Positions 35,001-46,177 of a stretch of 64,000 nt of DNA are shown here, piece after piece. The DNA comes from Panagrolaimus kolymaensis (Eukaryota; Nematoda; Chromadorea; Rhabditida; Panagrolaimidae). The notes below the pieces were generated by a model, which searched no databases, had not been told where the DNA came from, and saw nothing but the letters and a program-made list of their open reading frames with translations. Both the position numbers and the translations under genes were made by a program. The stretch spans positions 6,324,001-6,388,000 of the forward strand of contig JAJQJQ010000006.1 of NCBI GenBank assembly GCA_028622995.1. The letters are read 5' to 3'. Numbering within the stretch: position 1 is the stretch's first letter; each line of letters opens with the position of its first letter.

Positions 35001-38000
35001 AATTTTTTTGAATGAAAAGAAAAACAGATGTTTTTAAAATTTTGGGTTGCTTTTGCTAAAGTTAAAAATCGTAGTAAAAAACAAGTTTATTATTAGTGAC
35101 TTTAAAGCATGTAGCATTTTTTATGAAATTTTGAGAAAAGGAATAACTTTTTTTGTAACTATGTAAAGTTTATTGACAGCTGTTTTTTATTTATGCCGGC
35201 ATCTTTTTTTAAATGTATTATTATCTTTTCGAAATTTTTAAATAACGCATACAGATTTACAAACTTTTTACATGATTGAAATGTTAATGACTCAGAGTTC
35301 CCAACAAATAGTTTTAATCATTTCATGATGAATTTTATTTTTTCAGATTTAACGAATTAGTTGAGATAGCCCGGCGACAGCAGCAACAAATAGATGCAAA
35401 TCGAATAGAACTTGAAGAGCGACAAAAATTAATAGCTTCAGCAAAAATGCAAAGTGGAGTTGTGCCATCGATGGATCAATTACGAATTCTTCGACAAAAT
35501 ATTTCTCGAGATGAAAGGGAATTATCACATCTTTCAGCCGCGCAAAGGCAATCCAAACTTATTTCATCTCAAAATGATGATAGAAGAAAAGAATTAATGG
35601 GTTTACAAGAAACTTATTCGCAAGATGAACAACAATTGAGGCACGCGGTGGAAAAAGTTGATTCACTTAAAAAACAGGTAAGCAACATACATTATTTTTT
35701 TTAAAAAGAAATTTGATCTTTCTCTTTCTACAATATTAAAACATTTACCTTTTTTTGTTGTTAAAAACGTAAAAAAGCATCACCGATTGATTGTATGTAT
35801 AAGCTTTTGTATGAATTGAATGTATTATTTTCCAACAAACAAAAGCATCTTCGATTTTTTTTAGAAAAAAACCCATTTTATTTTCTTTTGACAATTTAAA
35901 ATTTAGTCTCCGTTTTCTGTTAGCGCATCCGGTAAAAAAAGAGTTTTAAATGTTTCGAATTTACTTTTGTCTTTTTTCAATTTTATTTTGTTGAAATTCA
36001 TTCGAATGCAATTAGTCCCTTCTTGCGCATCCTGACTTTTTTTTTCTAAAGTAGTTAGCGTGTTTTCGGCAGCTTTACATTAGTCATACTGCCACCCGTC
36101 ATAGCTTTCAAGCTTGTCATAAGCAGGCAGGCTTTAATGAAATTCTTTTTTCATTTTAAACTATCTATTTTTGGAAACATAAATATGGCTACTTTTTTTG
36201 ATAGTTTTTTTTTGAAAACCAATTAGGTTATAGCTTTTAAATTTCAGATTGAGTTACTTTATCGACGTCGAGCATCCGCAGCTTCAGCAGCGATAGCACA
36301 ACAACGACAAATTAACGCATTTGCAAGTAACGCAGGACCGACAACATCAACACCTATTTCATCTCCACAAAAGCTACAACAGCATCAAAACCATCAACTG
36401 CAGCAACAACTTCCATTATTGATTCAGCAGCAATTTCCTCAACGACCTCAAGCTTCTGTAGTACCATTTCAAATTCAAAAACCTATGCTTAATTCGTCGA
36501 GTGATTCAGAGAAAATTACTTTTGATCAATTAGATCATCCACCAGCAAGTGGAAAAAGATTACCACAACGAAATATGGTTATTAAACGACCGGATAAACC
36601 TCCGCCGCCACCAAAGAGAAATCCAAATACAGTGAGTATGTATGGTGGCGATGTTCGATTATTGCATAATGGAGTTGAAAGACCTATGCCACCTGCATAT
36701 TCATCCATTGCAAGTACAGATTATTATAAAAATTTTGATCAAGGTGCTTTAATTCATGGAAGAACCGATCAATTAAGTTTGAGAAATGATTCAATGAAAT
36801 CACTTAAAAGGAGATCATTACTTTCACAAAATGATGCACCCGAAGCAGATATATTTCGTTTACTTCTTGAAGAACAAAAGAAAGGAAAAACTCATATTTC
36901 ATTTAGTGATTTACATCATGAAAAACCTCCTCAAGCGACGATGAATGTAAATGGAGTTATTGTAAATCTTCGAACTCCTCAACAACAATTCAGACCGCAA
37001 CCAATTACAGTTATTGAAGAATCATGTGCACAAACTGCTCCAGCGGCTCAAACACCTATAGTTGCTTCTGTTAAAGTTTCTGTGAGTCCTCAACGAAGTC
37101 CAATAAAAGAAATTCCTCCACCAAAAGATTATATTGAAACTTCGATTAACACCGATCCAAGCATCGCTGAACTAGAAAAACCAGTCGAAAAGGAACCCAA
37201 AATTAAAAAAGAAGAACCCAAAGTTATTATTGAAGCTGTCACCGCTGTTGAACAGGAGCCTCAAATCGTTGAATCAAAATCCGATGAAGAGGTTGAAGAA
37301 GAAGCGGCACTTAAACGTGAGCTTGAACAACTATCAATTCGAGAAACTCCAACACCACCAAAAGAAATCGAAACTTTGGCATTGCAAAAAGAAATGCCTC
37401 AAGTTCCTGCAATTATTGAAATTCAAGTTCAACCAGATTCAACTCTTCATGATGAAGAGGAGGAAGAAGAAGAAGCCATTGATGTTGATTATGATGATGA
37501 TGAAGCCACACAAATGATGATGGCTCATGGCGGCGATCCATCAGAAAGTAGCTCAACCAGCGTTGATGAAGAGGGTTCAAGTAGCAGCGAAATCCCTGTC
37601 ATCTTTGATGAACCTTCAATTTCCGACGAGAAATTTGTCGTTAAAGGAATATTAAAACCTCCAGGAAAGAAAAAACACAATAAGCGAATTGTATTCGACC
37701 CATTTGTATTATTTTTGGATGGAGCTCTTGAAGGGCAATTGGATACAGTTAAAGAAAATGCATCCAAGGTTTGTTTAATTTTGCTTTTAAATAGACTGAT
37801 TTTGAATTCTTGTGTAAAACAAAATGGAACCATTTTGGTGTAGCTATAACTAAAAAATCTTATAATGAACTCTAAAAATTTAAATTTGCAGATCGATGAT
37901 GTTTCAAGACCAAATGACGAAGGTATCACAGCTCTTCACAACGCCATTTGCGCGTGCCATTATGAAATTGTTAAATTCCTAGTGGATGCTGGAGCTGATG

Positions 38001-38642
38001 TTAATGCATTAGTAAGCAGCTTTTACAATGCCTTTTAAAATATACAAACCATTATCTCCTTAATTTCAGGATTCGGACGGTTGGTCGCCACTTCATTGTG
38101 CAGCATCATGTAATAATCTTCCAATGTTAAAATTATTAATTGAAAATGGCGCATCCATTTATGCTACAACTTTGAGTGATTCAGAAATGCCAATAAAAAA
38201 ATGCGAGGAAAAAGAAACGGGCTTTGAATCATGCACAAAATATTTGAATATGTGTGACGCATGGGCTGGAATAATAAACGATCGAAAAGTTTATCCATTT
38301 TATAATTATGAAGCTGAAAATGATGATGAGCTTTCATTTAATGAAAGCGAAATCTTAATTGTGATATCTCGAGATAATAATGGCGAAGATAAACTTTGGT
38401 GGCTTTGTGAATCAACTCAAACAAAGAAACGCGGCCTTGTTCCAGCAAATTTCATGGGCATTTATCCAACTCTTAAACATGCTCAACGAGTTGGGTTTAA
38501 ACGATTTGATATTCCATTAACTTTACCACCAACAACCGATTCATTAAATAATAATTCAAGGCATAATAATAAAAATGATGATAGCAGAATAATAGAAAAT
38601 TCAACATTTGAAAAAAGTTTTGAAATTAGCGCAAATGCTTAG
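26085..38642 (+). CDS. ape-1: ASPP family protein (apoptosis-stimulating of p53), APE-1-like
   Basis: ASPP proteins bind p53-family factors and protein phosphatase 1; the Caenorhabditis member is APE-1. Exons are 26085-26306, 33513-33877, 35347-35677, 36248-37768, 37892-38011 and 38070-38642, giving 1043 residues. The N-terminus is low-complexity (Ser, Gln, Pro). A coiled coil lies at about 200-305 ([34 protein letters not shown]). A proline run PPPPPK and acidic stretches follow. NKRIVFDP contains an RVxF-type PP1 docking motif. The C-terminus has ankyrin repeats ([34 protein letters not shown]) and an SH3 domain ([30 protein letters not shown]). The first intron is 7.2 kb and holds an alternative first exon at 29900-29998. 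An acceptor ends 3 bases before the first ATG. Confidence 0.93.
26307..33512 (+). other. 7.2 kb first intron of the ASPP gene
   Basis: AT-rich with long T tracts. The only coding sequence I can support is the alternative first exon at 29900. Most other introns in the window are about 50 bp, so this one probably carries enhancers and an internal promoter. Confidence 0.6.
29900..29998 (+). CDS. ape-1: Alternative first coding exon of the ASPP gene
   Basis: ATG followed by 33 codons ([20 protein letters not shown]...) and a strong donor GTAAGT. It ends in phase 0, the same phase as the first exon at 26085-26306, so either can splice to the acceptor at 33511-33512. The proline-rich PPKKPPRQF could be an SH3 ligand. 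The exon has its own ATG and no clear pyrimidine-rich acceptor upstream, which suggests a second promoter. Use as an internal cassette exon with an acceptor at TTTTTAAAG is possible. Confidence 0.6.
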
Positions 38643-39158
38643 AATGATTTTGTATTTACATAGAAATGAAAAAAAAGTCATTTAACGGTGATTTGCAACT
38701 GCTACATATCGTAATAAGCCTTCACCAAATCTATCAATGAACGAATGATCGCCATTTTATAATATTTCATTATTTCTTTCATTTATTTTCGATACACATA
38801 CATATTATATTTGCTCACTTTGGATGATCGACTGACTACGCACAAAAAGATGATTTCTTACAAACAAAAGTGCCTTTGAATTATGTAATTGTATTCACAA
38901 GTTTTATTTTACAAATTTTTTTAAAATCTTGTATTATTTGTTGTTTTTCTAACCAAAAAAGAGTAAATAAAGAGTTTTTTAAATGTAAAATATTCAAATT
39001 TTCTCCCATCACAAAACAAGTTTCAAATATGTTTTCAATCTCGAAGATAATAAACCCGTTGCATTTTACTGTATTTCATCAGTTCAACATTCATCGATCA
39101 ATAAAAAGCAAATAACTTCTCTTTTTTTAAGATACATGCACAAATAACAACAACAACA
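38643..39158. other. Gap between ASPP and the interrupted gene
   Basis: 3'UTR and intergenic sequence. TTTTTTTAAG at about 39122-39131 may be the acceptor of the next gene's leader. Nothing else is recognised. Confidence 0.4.
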
Positions 39159-39474
39159 ATGACTCGAATTGAAATTAAAATGGAAGCTGTAAGTATGAAT
39201 GCCGAAGAAGCTCAAGCCATCAAAGATCGAATAAATCGTTATCGTCGTCGACAATCTGAAGCTGCAATAGCTATGGCATCATCACATCAAAGAAATTTGA
39301 AGAATATTGCTGATCATTCAACTAACCATTCACATTATCATGGCAATTTGGTTCCAGTGGATGAGCTTCCACCTTCATCATTGATGCCTCAAACAGTTTG
39401 TTACAAGGGTTCTCAAAAGCCAACATCGCAAAGAAAAGAAACAAAATCACCTGAAAAGAAATCATCGATGATGC
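39159..39474 (+). CDS. Tail-anchored protein gene, 5' part (interrupted by transposon)
   Basis: The 5' coding part of a gene whose reading frame is cut by the Mutator-like element. It encodes 105 residues before the insertion. A basic helix (AQAIKDRINRYRRRQSE) is followed by a Lys/Ser-rich stretch (KETKSPEKKSSMM). Downstream of the insertion point the frame runs about 86 bases into the left terminal repeat and stops at 39560, adding a repeat-encoded tail (KETPNMETAMETPN). If the 10-bp repeat at 39465-39474 is joined to 45050, the frame continues unbroken into the 3' part, for a 413-residue original product. No family is recognised. Confidence 0.7.
39465..39474. repeat. Target-site duplication, left copy
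   Basis: TCGATGATGC, repeated at 45040-45049 on the other side of the element. Mutator-like elements make 9-11 bp duplications. Confidence 0.7.
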
Positions 39475-39893
39475 GGGACGAGTGCGATTCTCCGAATAAG
39501 GAAACTCCGAATATGGAAACCGCAATGGAAACTCCGAATGCGGAAACTTTGCTATTTTGAGGATTTATAAGTATGAAACTTTCAGAATAGGGTAATTTAG
39601 AGTCGATTTAACGATTTTTAATATTTCCAAACCCTTATGCATACAATATTAAGGATTGGCTGATGCCCTCAGGGGAAAATTATTTTTTTTATCTTCAAAT
39701 TTTTGCATTTGACTTAGAATTTATTGGAGATTAATTAAAAAGGCTATTAAATAACTTTTGACATTTTTTAAAACTATGAATATGCAAATTTTTCCACATT
39801 GACCTATTTTTTTACTGCTACCATTATTAGTTTATCGCCTGTTGATAATGGGCTTGATGCTTTGCTTAATTTCTTTTACAACTTAATATTATT
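39475..39893. repeat. Left terminal inverted repeat of the MULE
   Basis: About 419 bp. The outer part contains short direct repeats of CCGAATA-GGAAAC (39490-39545). The block around GGATTGGCTGATGCCCTCAGG is found inverted near 44843. The inner edge (TTAATTTCTTTTACAACTT) matches the complement of 44475-44500. Confidence 0.85.
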
Positions 39894-39955
39894 TTAATTT
39901 TTTTATTTTTCTAGCAATATATAAATAACAAACAAAACAAAAAAGAAATAACATA

Positions 39956-42900
39956 TTATTGTTCATTTGTCTTCAAAACGGGTTGATAATGATTATTTTT
40001 GAAATATAAACAAATATCTGGATAACCAGGTTTGTGTTCATAATTCTTTTTCTCTTCGGGGCTGTAAACATTCCATCTGTGAGTGTCTGCATCGATATAT
40101 TTTGTATAACAAAATACATTAACCAAGAACAATTGAGCAAATGCTTTTATATCTTCAGCACCCATCCATAATTCTTCACCCACGGCTTTACCATCTTTAT
40201 TTTCCTTTTCCATTTGTTCTATCAAATCTAATTGTCTTTTTGCATCGCCTTTTTTACCTTCTTTGAAATTACGCCATTCAGTAATTCTTTTTCTCAACAT
40301 CCAATGGTATTTATCTTTTCCAAAAAGTATATATGAGAATGCTCTGTATCCACAATTTCCATCGCCAAGAACGTTGGTAACAGTCAAGGGCAAAGTAAGA
40401 CTTTCAAAATTTTTCATATTTCTTAAAGGTGAATTTTTTGTTTTTGTAATAGGAATTCTTAAATAATCACAAGTATCAGCAAAGAATTTTTCTGATGGAG
40501 GTCTAAAGCCGGCCAATGCACTATGATTTCGTAATGATTCTCTTTGAATTATAATTTTTTGAGGGCTATTTGAGGGCTTCAAACATTTTGATGATTTAAA
40601 ATTGCTTTCTTCCATTGGAGCTTTTCTTTTAAAGGAACTGCTGAAAGAAGACTGGGGTGATCGAGAACGAGAGAATGACGTGATTTTTTCTTCTTTTTGG
40701 CTTGGCACATAACCATCTCTGTAAGCTGGAGGTGTGTGATAATCGCCATAATCATAATCAAAGCTTTTGGCATTAACGAAAGGTTTTTCGATATCATCTT
40801 CATCATTTATGAATTCTCCATCCGTATCATATCCATCCACATTTTTGACCAAGGTTTCTGATAATTTGGAGGGTTCATCGATAAAATCAGAATCATCATC
40901 CGCATCATTATCTGAGGCAAAAAAGTTAAGGTAATTGTCAATTTCTTCTTCATTATCGCTTTCTTCAGCATCGCTTTCTTCAGAATCGCCATCATCATTA
41001 TCATCCCCCATTTCAGTTGCATTCAAATCTATTCCACATTTTTTAAGAGAAGATTTCACTTTTTTAGCCTTTTGCAACAAATAGCTAACTCGAATGACAT
41101 GCTCCAAAGCTTTTTCTGCAATTTCTTCATCTGATAATTCATCTTCCATTTCAATAACTTCTGTACGATATCGGTTTTCAAAGGTTTCTAAGTCACCATC
41201 CAAATCGAGGTATTTCACTTGCACATGCTTTGTGTGTCGTTTGTATTTAAGTTGTTTCACTCGATTGCTAGCATCCAAAAAAAGGCGTTTTAAAGTTGTC
41301 AAAAATGTGGATAATGCGGGATGAATTCGAATATATTCAGATCTCTTTAAAAATGCATTGTATGATTCTACAGGGTTTGTATTTCGGAAATATCGCATGC
41401 CATAAAATGATATTTTGAAATTTTCATTCAACCATGTGCTTCGCATATAATCAATCATTTGCTAAAAATAAATTGTAAATTTATCGAATTGACAAATTAA
41501 AATTAATCTTACTTTCATTTCCTTAATAGGCCAGTCTTCTTTTTTAACATTTCTTGGTCTTCCTGGAGGTGTTGCAAGTTTCATATCAAATACGATAATT
41601 GCATGATCATGGGGAAGCAATAGCAAAGCCATTAAATTTCTAATCCATTGGCGAACAGTATCATGGGTTTGGTAAAGTTGCATAAGATGCAAAGTATTTG
41701 CTTTTCGGATAATAGCTTGGCTACTATGGAACAAGCAACCACGAACAATATTTCCAAAATGTTTTTCAATAGCGGACCAAGCAGCCTTTTCGAAATCTAC
41801 ATGCCATCTCTCAGCCGATAATCTCAATCCACATTGGTCCAAAGCTTTCTTCAACCATCCGAAAATATTTAAATAATTTTTCTTTTCCTTGTTTTTCATT
41901 ATCGCCATTGCTACACAAACCCATTCTCGTTCAGTGGGTTTATTGTGATCAGGGATGACAAGAGCAACAATACACAATACTTGTTTCCAATCTTTGGGTG
42001 CACATTGAAAAGTTGAATCACTCATGACAATTGTAGCTTCGGAAAGGGTTCTTAATAATCGAGGAGTACTGACAAGCATTGCATTATCATTTTCATTAAT
42101 TACCCAGCAACGTTTTCCTAATTGACGTTCAAATCCAATCATTTTAGTCTGAGCAATTTCCATTTCTTTTTTATTCTTATTAGACGCACGATAAAGACCA
42201 TATCGTTGCTGAGACAAAGGGTCGTAAAAAAGTATTGCATCTCCCTGAGATTCTGCTTTTTTCTTTCCCTACAATTGCGGAATAAATATAATGCAAAATT
42301 AAAATTAAAATAAACTAACTTCTTCAAAGGCTTGTTGAATATTTACATGATCATTTTTTTCGAGGTTTTCATGCACTTCTCTAATAATTTGGGTCGCAGC
42401 AATTTGGTGAGGATTATGGGCATCACAAAGTTCATGATGTTGTTCTTTGTAGCGCAACTCTTTTGTTACCATATTTAAAATTGCAGTGGCGATAATTTTT
42501 TGATATTTGGGATGAGTTTCTTTAAGTGTTTTGCATTTTTCACATCGAAAATATAAAGTTTGTTCTGTTTTTTGATTGAGAACAAACATACGGCATACAG
42601 GTTTTTTGATAACAATAATATGTTTATTGAGCTTTTCTGACATAAGTAATTCATAATCATTCCTTAAAAAATTGAAATTTAAATATGAAATTCTAATAAC
42701 TATTAACTTACGTCCTGCTATAAGACTGTTGGGGTCGAGTTGAACGGCTTTTTAGATATTTGCAAACAGTGCCTTTTAATACAGCTTTTCTATTCAAAAT
42801 TTGGCGAATTTTGATTCCAAGAGCTTCTTGCGTTTCTATTTCATTATTGCTTTTATCTTCAAATACATAAATAGCATCTTGAATTTCAATATCATCCCAA

Positions 42901-43100
42901 GGAATACGTTGGGAAGGGATGTCTTCTACGGGTTCTGATTTAATTGCATTTGCCAAAGAAGCAGCAGCATTTGGATCATTAGCGAGCTTCTTGATATCAG
43001 CGGGAGCCCAACCAGATGCAAGTAAATTTTTGATAAGTTGGTCACCGTCCAAAGACACTTCATTGGTAACGCTAACAATAACACGTTTTTGAGAAGCCAT
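39956..43100 (-). CDS. MULE transposase with C-terminal OTU protease domain
   Basis: Four exons (43100-42712, 42662-42320, 42268-41513, 41461-39956) give 997 residues without a stop. Residues about 135-245 have FLYWCH-like Cys/His spacing (CEKC...H..LCDAH), a likely DNA-binding zinc finger. The MULE DDE core shows Asp ~328 (MSDSTFQC), Asp ~402 (WHVDFEKAAW), the C/H motif GCLFHSSQ at ~422, and Glu ~528 in TNPVESYNAF. A long acidic linker (~600-740) follows. The last ~145 residues are an OTU cysteine protease with GDGNCGYRAFSY (Asp ~863, Cys ~866) and NNHYQP (His ~987). The enzyme should bind the terminal repeats and cut and paste the element. The OTU domain may remove ubiquitin-like tags, but its role in transposition is unknown. 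Confidence 0.92.
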
Positions 43101-43627
43101 TGTACTATAAAATTTGTAATGGTAAAATCATAAATGGAAATCATAAATTTGATAATGACGGAAAATTATAAACCGATGAATAAAAATTGAAATAAATTTA
43201 TTCTAATTCTAATCAACTATGAAATAATAATTTGGAAATAAATATCAAAAAAATAATAATTCGCGTATTTTAAAATATTTTCAAGAGAAATGAAGAAAAG
43301 CAACTGATCGCTGGAAGTATTGAATGAATGAAGTTTTTGAATGATTCAGAAGTTGGCGGTTAAAAAAATGCTTGCTTCATTAACATATGTCAAGTGGTAC
43401 TTAAGTGTGATTGAGATATCCTCAAAGGTGCTTCAAAGCATTCTCTTTGATTTGTTTCTCTTTGAAATATGTTTGAGAGATGAATTAGGCGCCAAAGCCT
43501 TTTTTTAGTTATTCATTTGCAGAAAGTTTTCCAACATCGGTATTCAATGTGTTTGACGGCGGCGTGCAAACAATTTCATCAAATTGATTGTCAAATATTT
43601 ATTTTTTGTTTTTTTAGATTTGAAGAT
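43101..43627. promoter_or_regulatory. Divergent spacer between transposase and CHMP4 genes
   Basis: About 530 bp that must hold promoters for both genes of the element. TTTTTTTAG at 43610-43618 is a splice acceptor 9 bases before the CHMP4 ATG, so the captured copy seems to have kept a trans-splice or leader-intron site. Confidence 0.45.
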
Positions 43628-44275
43628 ATGGCTCAACTTATTAAAATGTTCTTGAAGAAAGTGAAGAAGATGCTCGAAAAATTAATAAAAAAAGAATGTG
43701 CGGCAACACCGCAAGAATCCATCTCAAAGCTACGTGAAACTGAAAAAATGTTAATGAAAAAGCAAGACTTCCTCGAAAAGAAGATTCAGCAGGTAAGCTT
43801 ATTTTTGTTTTTTTTCTTTCTTTTTAATTACATGAAACTTTTATAGGAAACTCAAACAGCTCGTAAAAATGCTTCGGCAAATAAGCGTATCGCTTTACAA
43901 GCATTGAAAAGAAAGAAGCATCATGAAAAGCAACAACTACATATTGACGGAGTATTACAAAGAATTGAATATCAAAGAAAAAGTTTAGAAAGAAATTTAT
44001 CAATTTTTATCTCTGAACAACAAGATGTCGCAAATGAAATCGCTGGAGCTATCGCAAATCCCATTGGTTTTGGTAATGATATCGATGAAAGTGTATTTTT
44101 AGCTGAATTAGAAGAATTTGAAGAAGTAAGTTGCTTATTTTTTGTTTGTATGACTATTATTATATTCTTTGCTAACTTTTAGGAAACTATCAATGAAAAA
44201 CTTATTACTGTTGGTCAAAAGAACAAGAAAGAAGAAGATGATATGGCTGAATTGGAACAATGGGCAACATCGTAA
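43628..44275 (+). CDS. SNF7/CHMP4 (VPS32) ESCRT-III protein, internally shortened, inside the transposon
   Basis: ESCRT-III SNF7 subunits polymerise on membranes to drive scission in endosome sorting, cytokinesis and nuclear-envelope sealing. Three exons (43628-43792, 43847-44125, 44183-44275) give 178 residues against the usual ~210-225. Helix 1 is well kept (SISKLRETEKMLMKKQDFLE, NKRIALQALKRKKHHEKQQL). The acidic C-terminal part is recognisable (SEQQDVANEIAGAIANPIGF, LAELEEFEEE). About 40 residues between them (helix 2-3 region after IEYQRKSLE) are missing. The N-terminus is a basic amphipathic stretch (LIKMFLKKVKKMLEKLIKK) rather than the usual short glycine-started one. The gene lies between the inverted repeats, so it was captured by the element. 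Confidence 0.88.
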
Positions 44276-44438
44276 CTTCAATCAAGGATTATGTAAACTT
44301 ATTTCGTCATTCGATTCATCTTCCCTATGGGTCAATGGTCTCTTGGTCCCTTCTTTTGCTTGTATTATTTAATTATGTACACATTTTTTACTTTATTGTT
44401 TTGTTTTTTTGTTTGTTTGTTACTTTTGTTTTTGATTG

Positions 44439-44444
44439 AATAAA
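44439..44444 (+). terminator. Poly(A) signal of the captured CHMP4 gene
   Basis: AATAAA 164 bp after the stop codon, immediately before the inner edge of the right terminal repeat. Confidence 0.5.
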
Positions 44445-44470
44445 AATATTATTATTATCAAAAAAAGATT

Positions 44471-45039
44471 ATATAATATAAAGTTGTAAAAGAAATTAAT
44501 GAAAGCATCAAGCCCATGAGCAACAGGCGATTCGCAAAATTATTGATAATTGCAGCAGTTAAAAATATTTGAAAAATATGGATCAATTTGCATATTCATG
44601 GTTAAAAAAGGTTTTAAAAGTTATTTAATAGCCTTTTTAATTAATCTCCAATAAATACTAAGTAAAATGCAAAAATTTGAAGAAAAAGAAGTTTTTCCCC
44701 ACAGAGCATCAACAAAATCCTTAATAGTGAATAACATAAGGGTTTGGAAATATTAAAAATCGGTAAATCAACTTTAAATTACCATATCCTGATAATTTCA
44801 TAACTATAAACCTTCAAAATGGTAAAGTTTTCATATTCATCACCTGAGGGCATCAGCCAATCCTTAATATTGTATGCATAAGGGTTTGGAAATATTAAAA
44901 ATCGTTAAATCGACTCTAAATTACCTTATTCTGTAAGTTTCATACTTATAAATCCTCAAAATAGCAAAGTTTCCGTATTCGGAGTTTCCATTGCGGTTTC
45001 CATATTCGGAGTTTCCTTATTCGGAGAAATTCTACACTC
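44471..45039. repeat. Right terminal inverted repeat of the MULE, with internal duplication
   Basis: The inverted counterpart of 39475-39893, about 150 bp longer. The extra length is a diverged tandem duplication of a ~144-bp unit (44699-44842 and 44843-44985). Each copy contains CATAAGGGTTTGGAAATATT. Only the outer copy pairs closely with the left arm. Confidence 0.82.
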
Positions 45040-45049
45040 TCGATGATGC
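45040..45049. repeat. Target-site duplication, right copy
   Basis: TCGATGATGC, identical to 39465-39474. Confidence 0.7.
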
Positions 45050-46177
45050 CGATATCAAAGAATGGAGTAACATCTCAACCAAAACAGCTCATGTTTTCAT
45101 CTGAACTCCATGAAAAGAAGCAACAAGCATATCCTCTTCCATCTTATCACGAATGGAAACAAAATCAACACAAAAATTTACCAAAAGCATGGAAGCAAAC
45201 TGATACATTGGATGAAAAAAGTTTAGATGTTGACGAAGATGATGATGATGATGAAGAAACAAAAATTGAATTGCCTCAAAATTTAAAAGAACGTGAAGTT
45301 TTTGTTTATGCTGCACAAAAGAAAGTTGTAAAAGAAGGTTCAAATGAAGCATCTCAAAGGGGTAATTTAATTCCTGTTGATCCATCCGTAAGTTTTGAAA
45401 GCTGGCCTCTTTGTTCAACTGTTTCAAGTTCTTCAAGTTTCACTACTACTATGGTAATAAGTTTTTTTGTTATGTTAATGGAATTTATTATGCCATCATT
45501 TTTTAGCCTACTCCAACAGATGTCAGTTCAAACACAAGTTTTACAAGCTTATCATCGTCATCCTCAAGTCCAAATATTTCTCCTCCATCTTTGATTGTTC
45601 CTACTTCTGTTGTGGTTAAAGAAAGTGGAGATGTGTATGTTACTGGTATGATTCTAAACTTAATAATAAGCTATTCACAATAAAACTTTCAGATAAACCA
45701 CCTTCAAAATTGGAATCTCTTGTTTTGGCTTCAGCGTTTTCTCCTGTTCCTATGCCATTAAAAAGAAATGATGCAACAAATGTCCGAAAATCTCAAAGCG
45801 ATGAAGCCATTAATCGAAAGGTAATTGACTTGTTTTTTTGGGGTGTTGGTGCTTGTCATACTTTTGATAGCATATCATCATTTTGTTTAGTGGATGCTGT
45901 TTACTTCATCTTAACTTTTTAGGCAATCGAACCACAACCTCTTCCACCACCACCGCCAAAGCCTCTCATTCTAAAATCTCCAAAGAAATCAATCTCATCA
46001 TCGTCATTATTTCCATCAGATCGCAACATTGATATTTGTAAACAATATGAAATGGTCAAAGCTGTAAGATATCCCAATACATGGTTGGATGAAATGGAAG
46101 CAATTGCAATTATTGTTTTTCTTTGTGCTGTTATTGGCTTACTTTTTTACCGAATGTTTATCATCAATATTATTTAA
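45050..46177 (+). CDS. Tail-anchored protein gene, 3' part (interrupted by transposon)
   Basis: The 3' coding part of the interrupted gene: exons 45050-45453, 45507-45645, 45693-45820 and 45923-46177. The region is hydrophilic, with an acidic run (DEDDDDDEETK), Ser-rich stretches and a proline run (PLPPPPPKPL). It ends in one hydrophobic segment (AIAIIVFLCAVIGLLFYRMF) and IINII, as in C-terminally tail-anchored membrane proteins. The open frame continues upstream through the duplicated site to ATG codons at 45043 and 45046, so a truncated protein could still be made from this half. No family is recognised. The next gene starts 250 bp downstream. Confidence 0.7.

Larger units (their letters stand above)
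39475..45039. mobile_element. Mutator-like (MULE) transposon carrying OTU transposase and a CHMP4 gene
   Basis: A 5.6 kb element bounded by inverted repeats (39475-39893 and 44471-45039) and a 10-bp direct repeat. It carries a minus-strand transposase (39956-43100) and a plus-strand SNF7/CHMP4 gene (43628-44275), divergently transcribed from a ~530 bp spacer. The stop codon of each gene lies close to the inner edge of the nearer terminal repeat, so there is little other DNA. It inserted in the coding sequence of the gene now found in two parts. The transposase frame is intact, so the element could be autonomous. Its outermost few bases differ between ends (left GGGACGAGTG, right complement AGAGTG), so exact boundaries are uncertain by about 5 bp. 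Confidence 0.88.

Noticed and set aside
43628..44275. CHMP4 as an ordinary host gene that merely lies next to a transposon
   Set aside because: It lies inside the inverted repeats, and the host gene outside them reads through in frame when everything between the direct repeats is removed.
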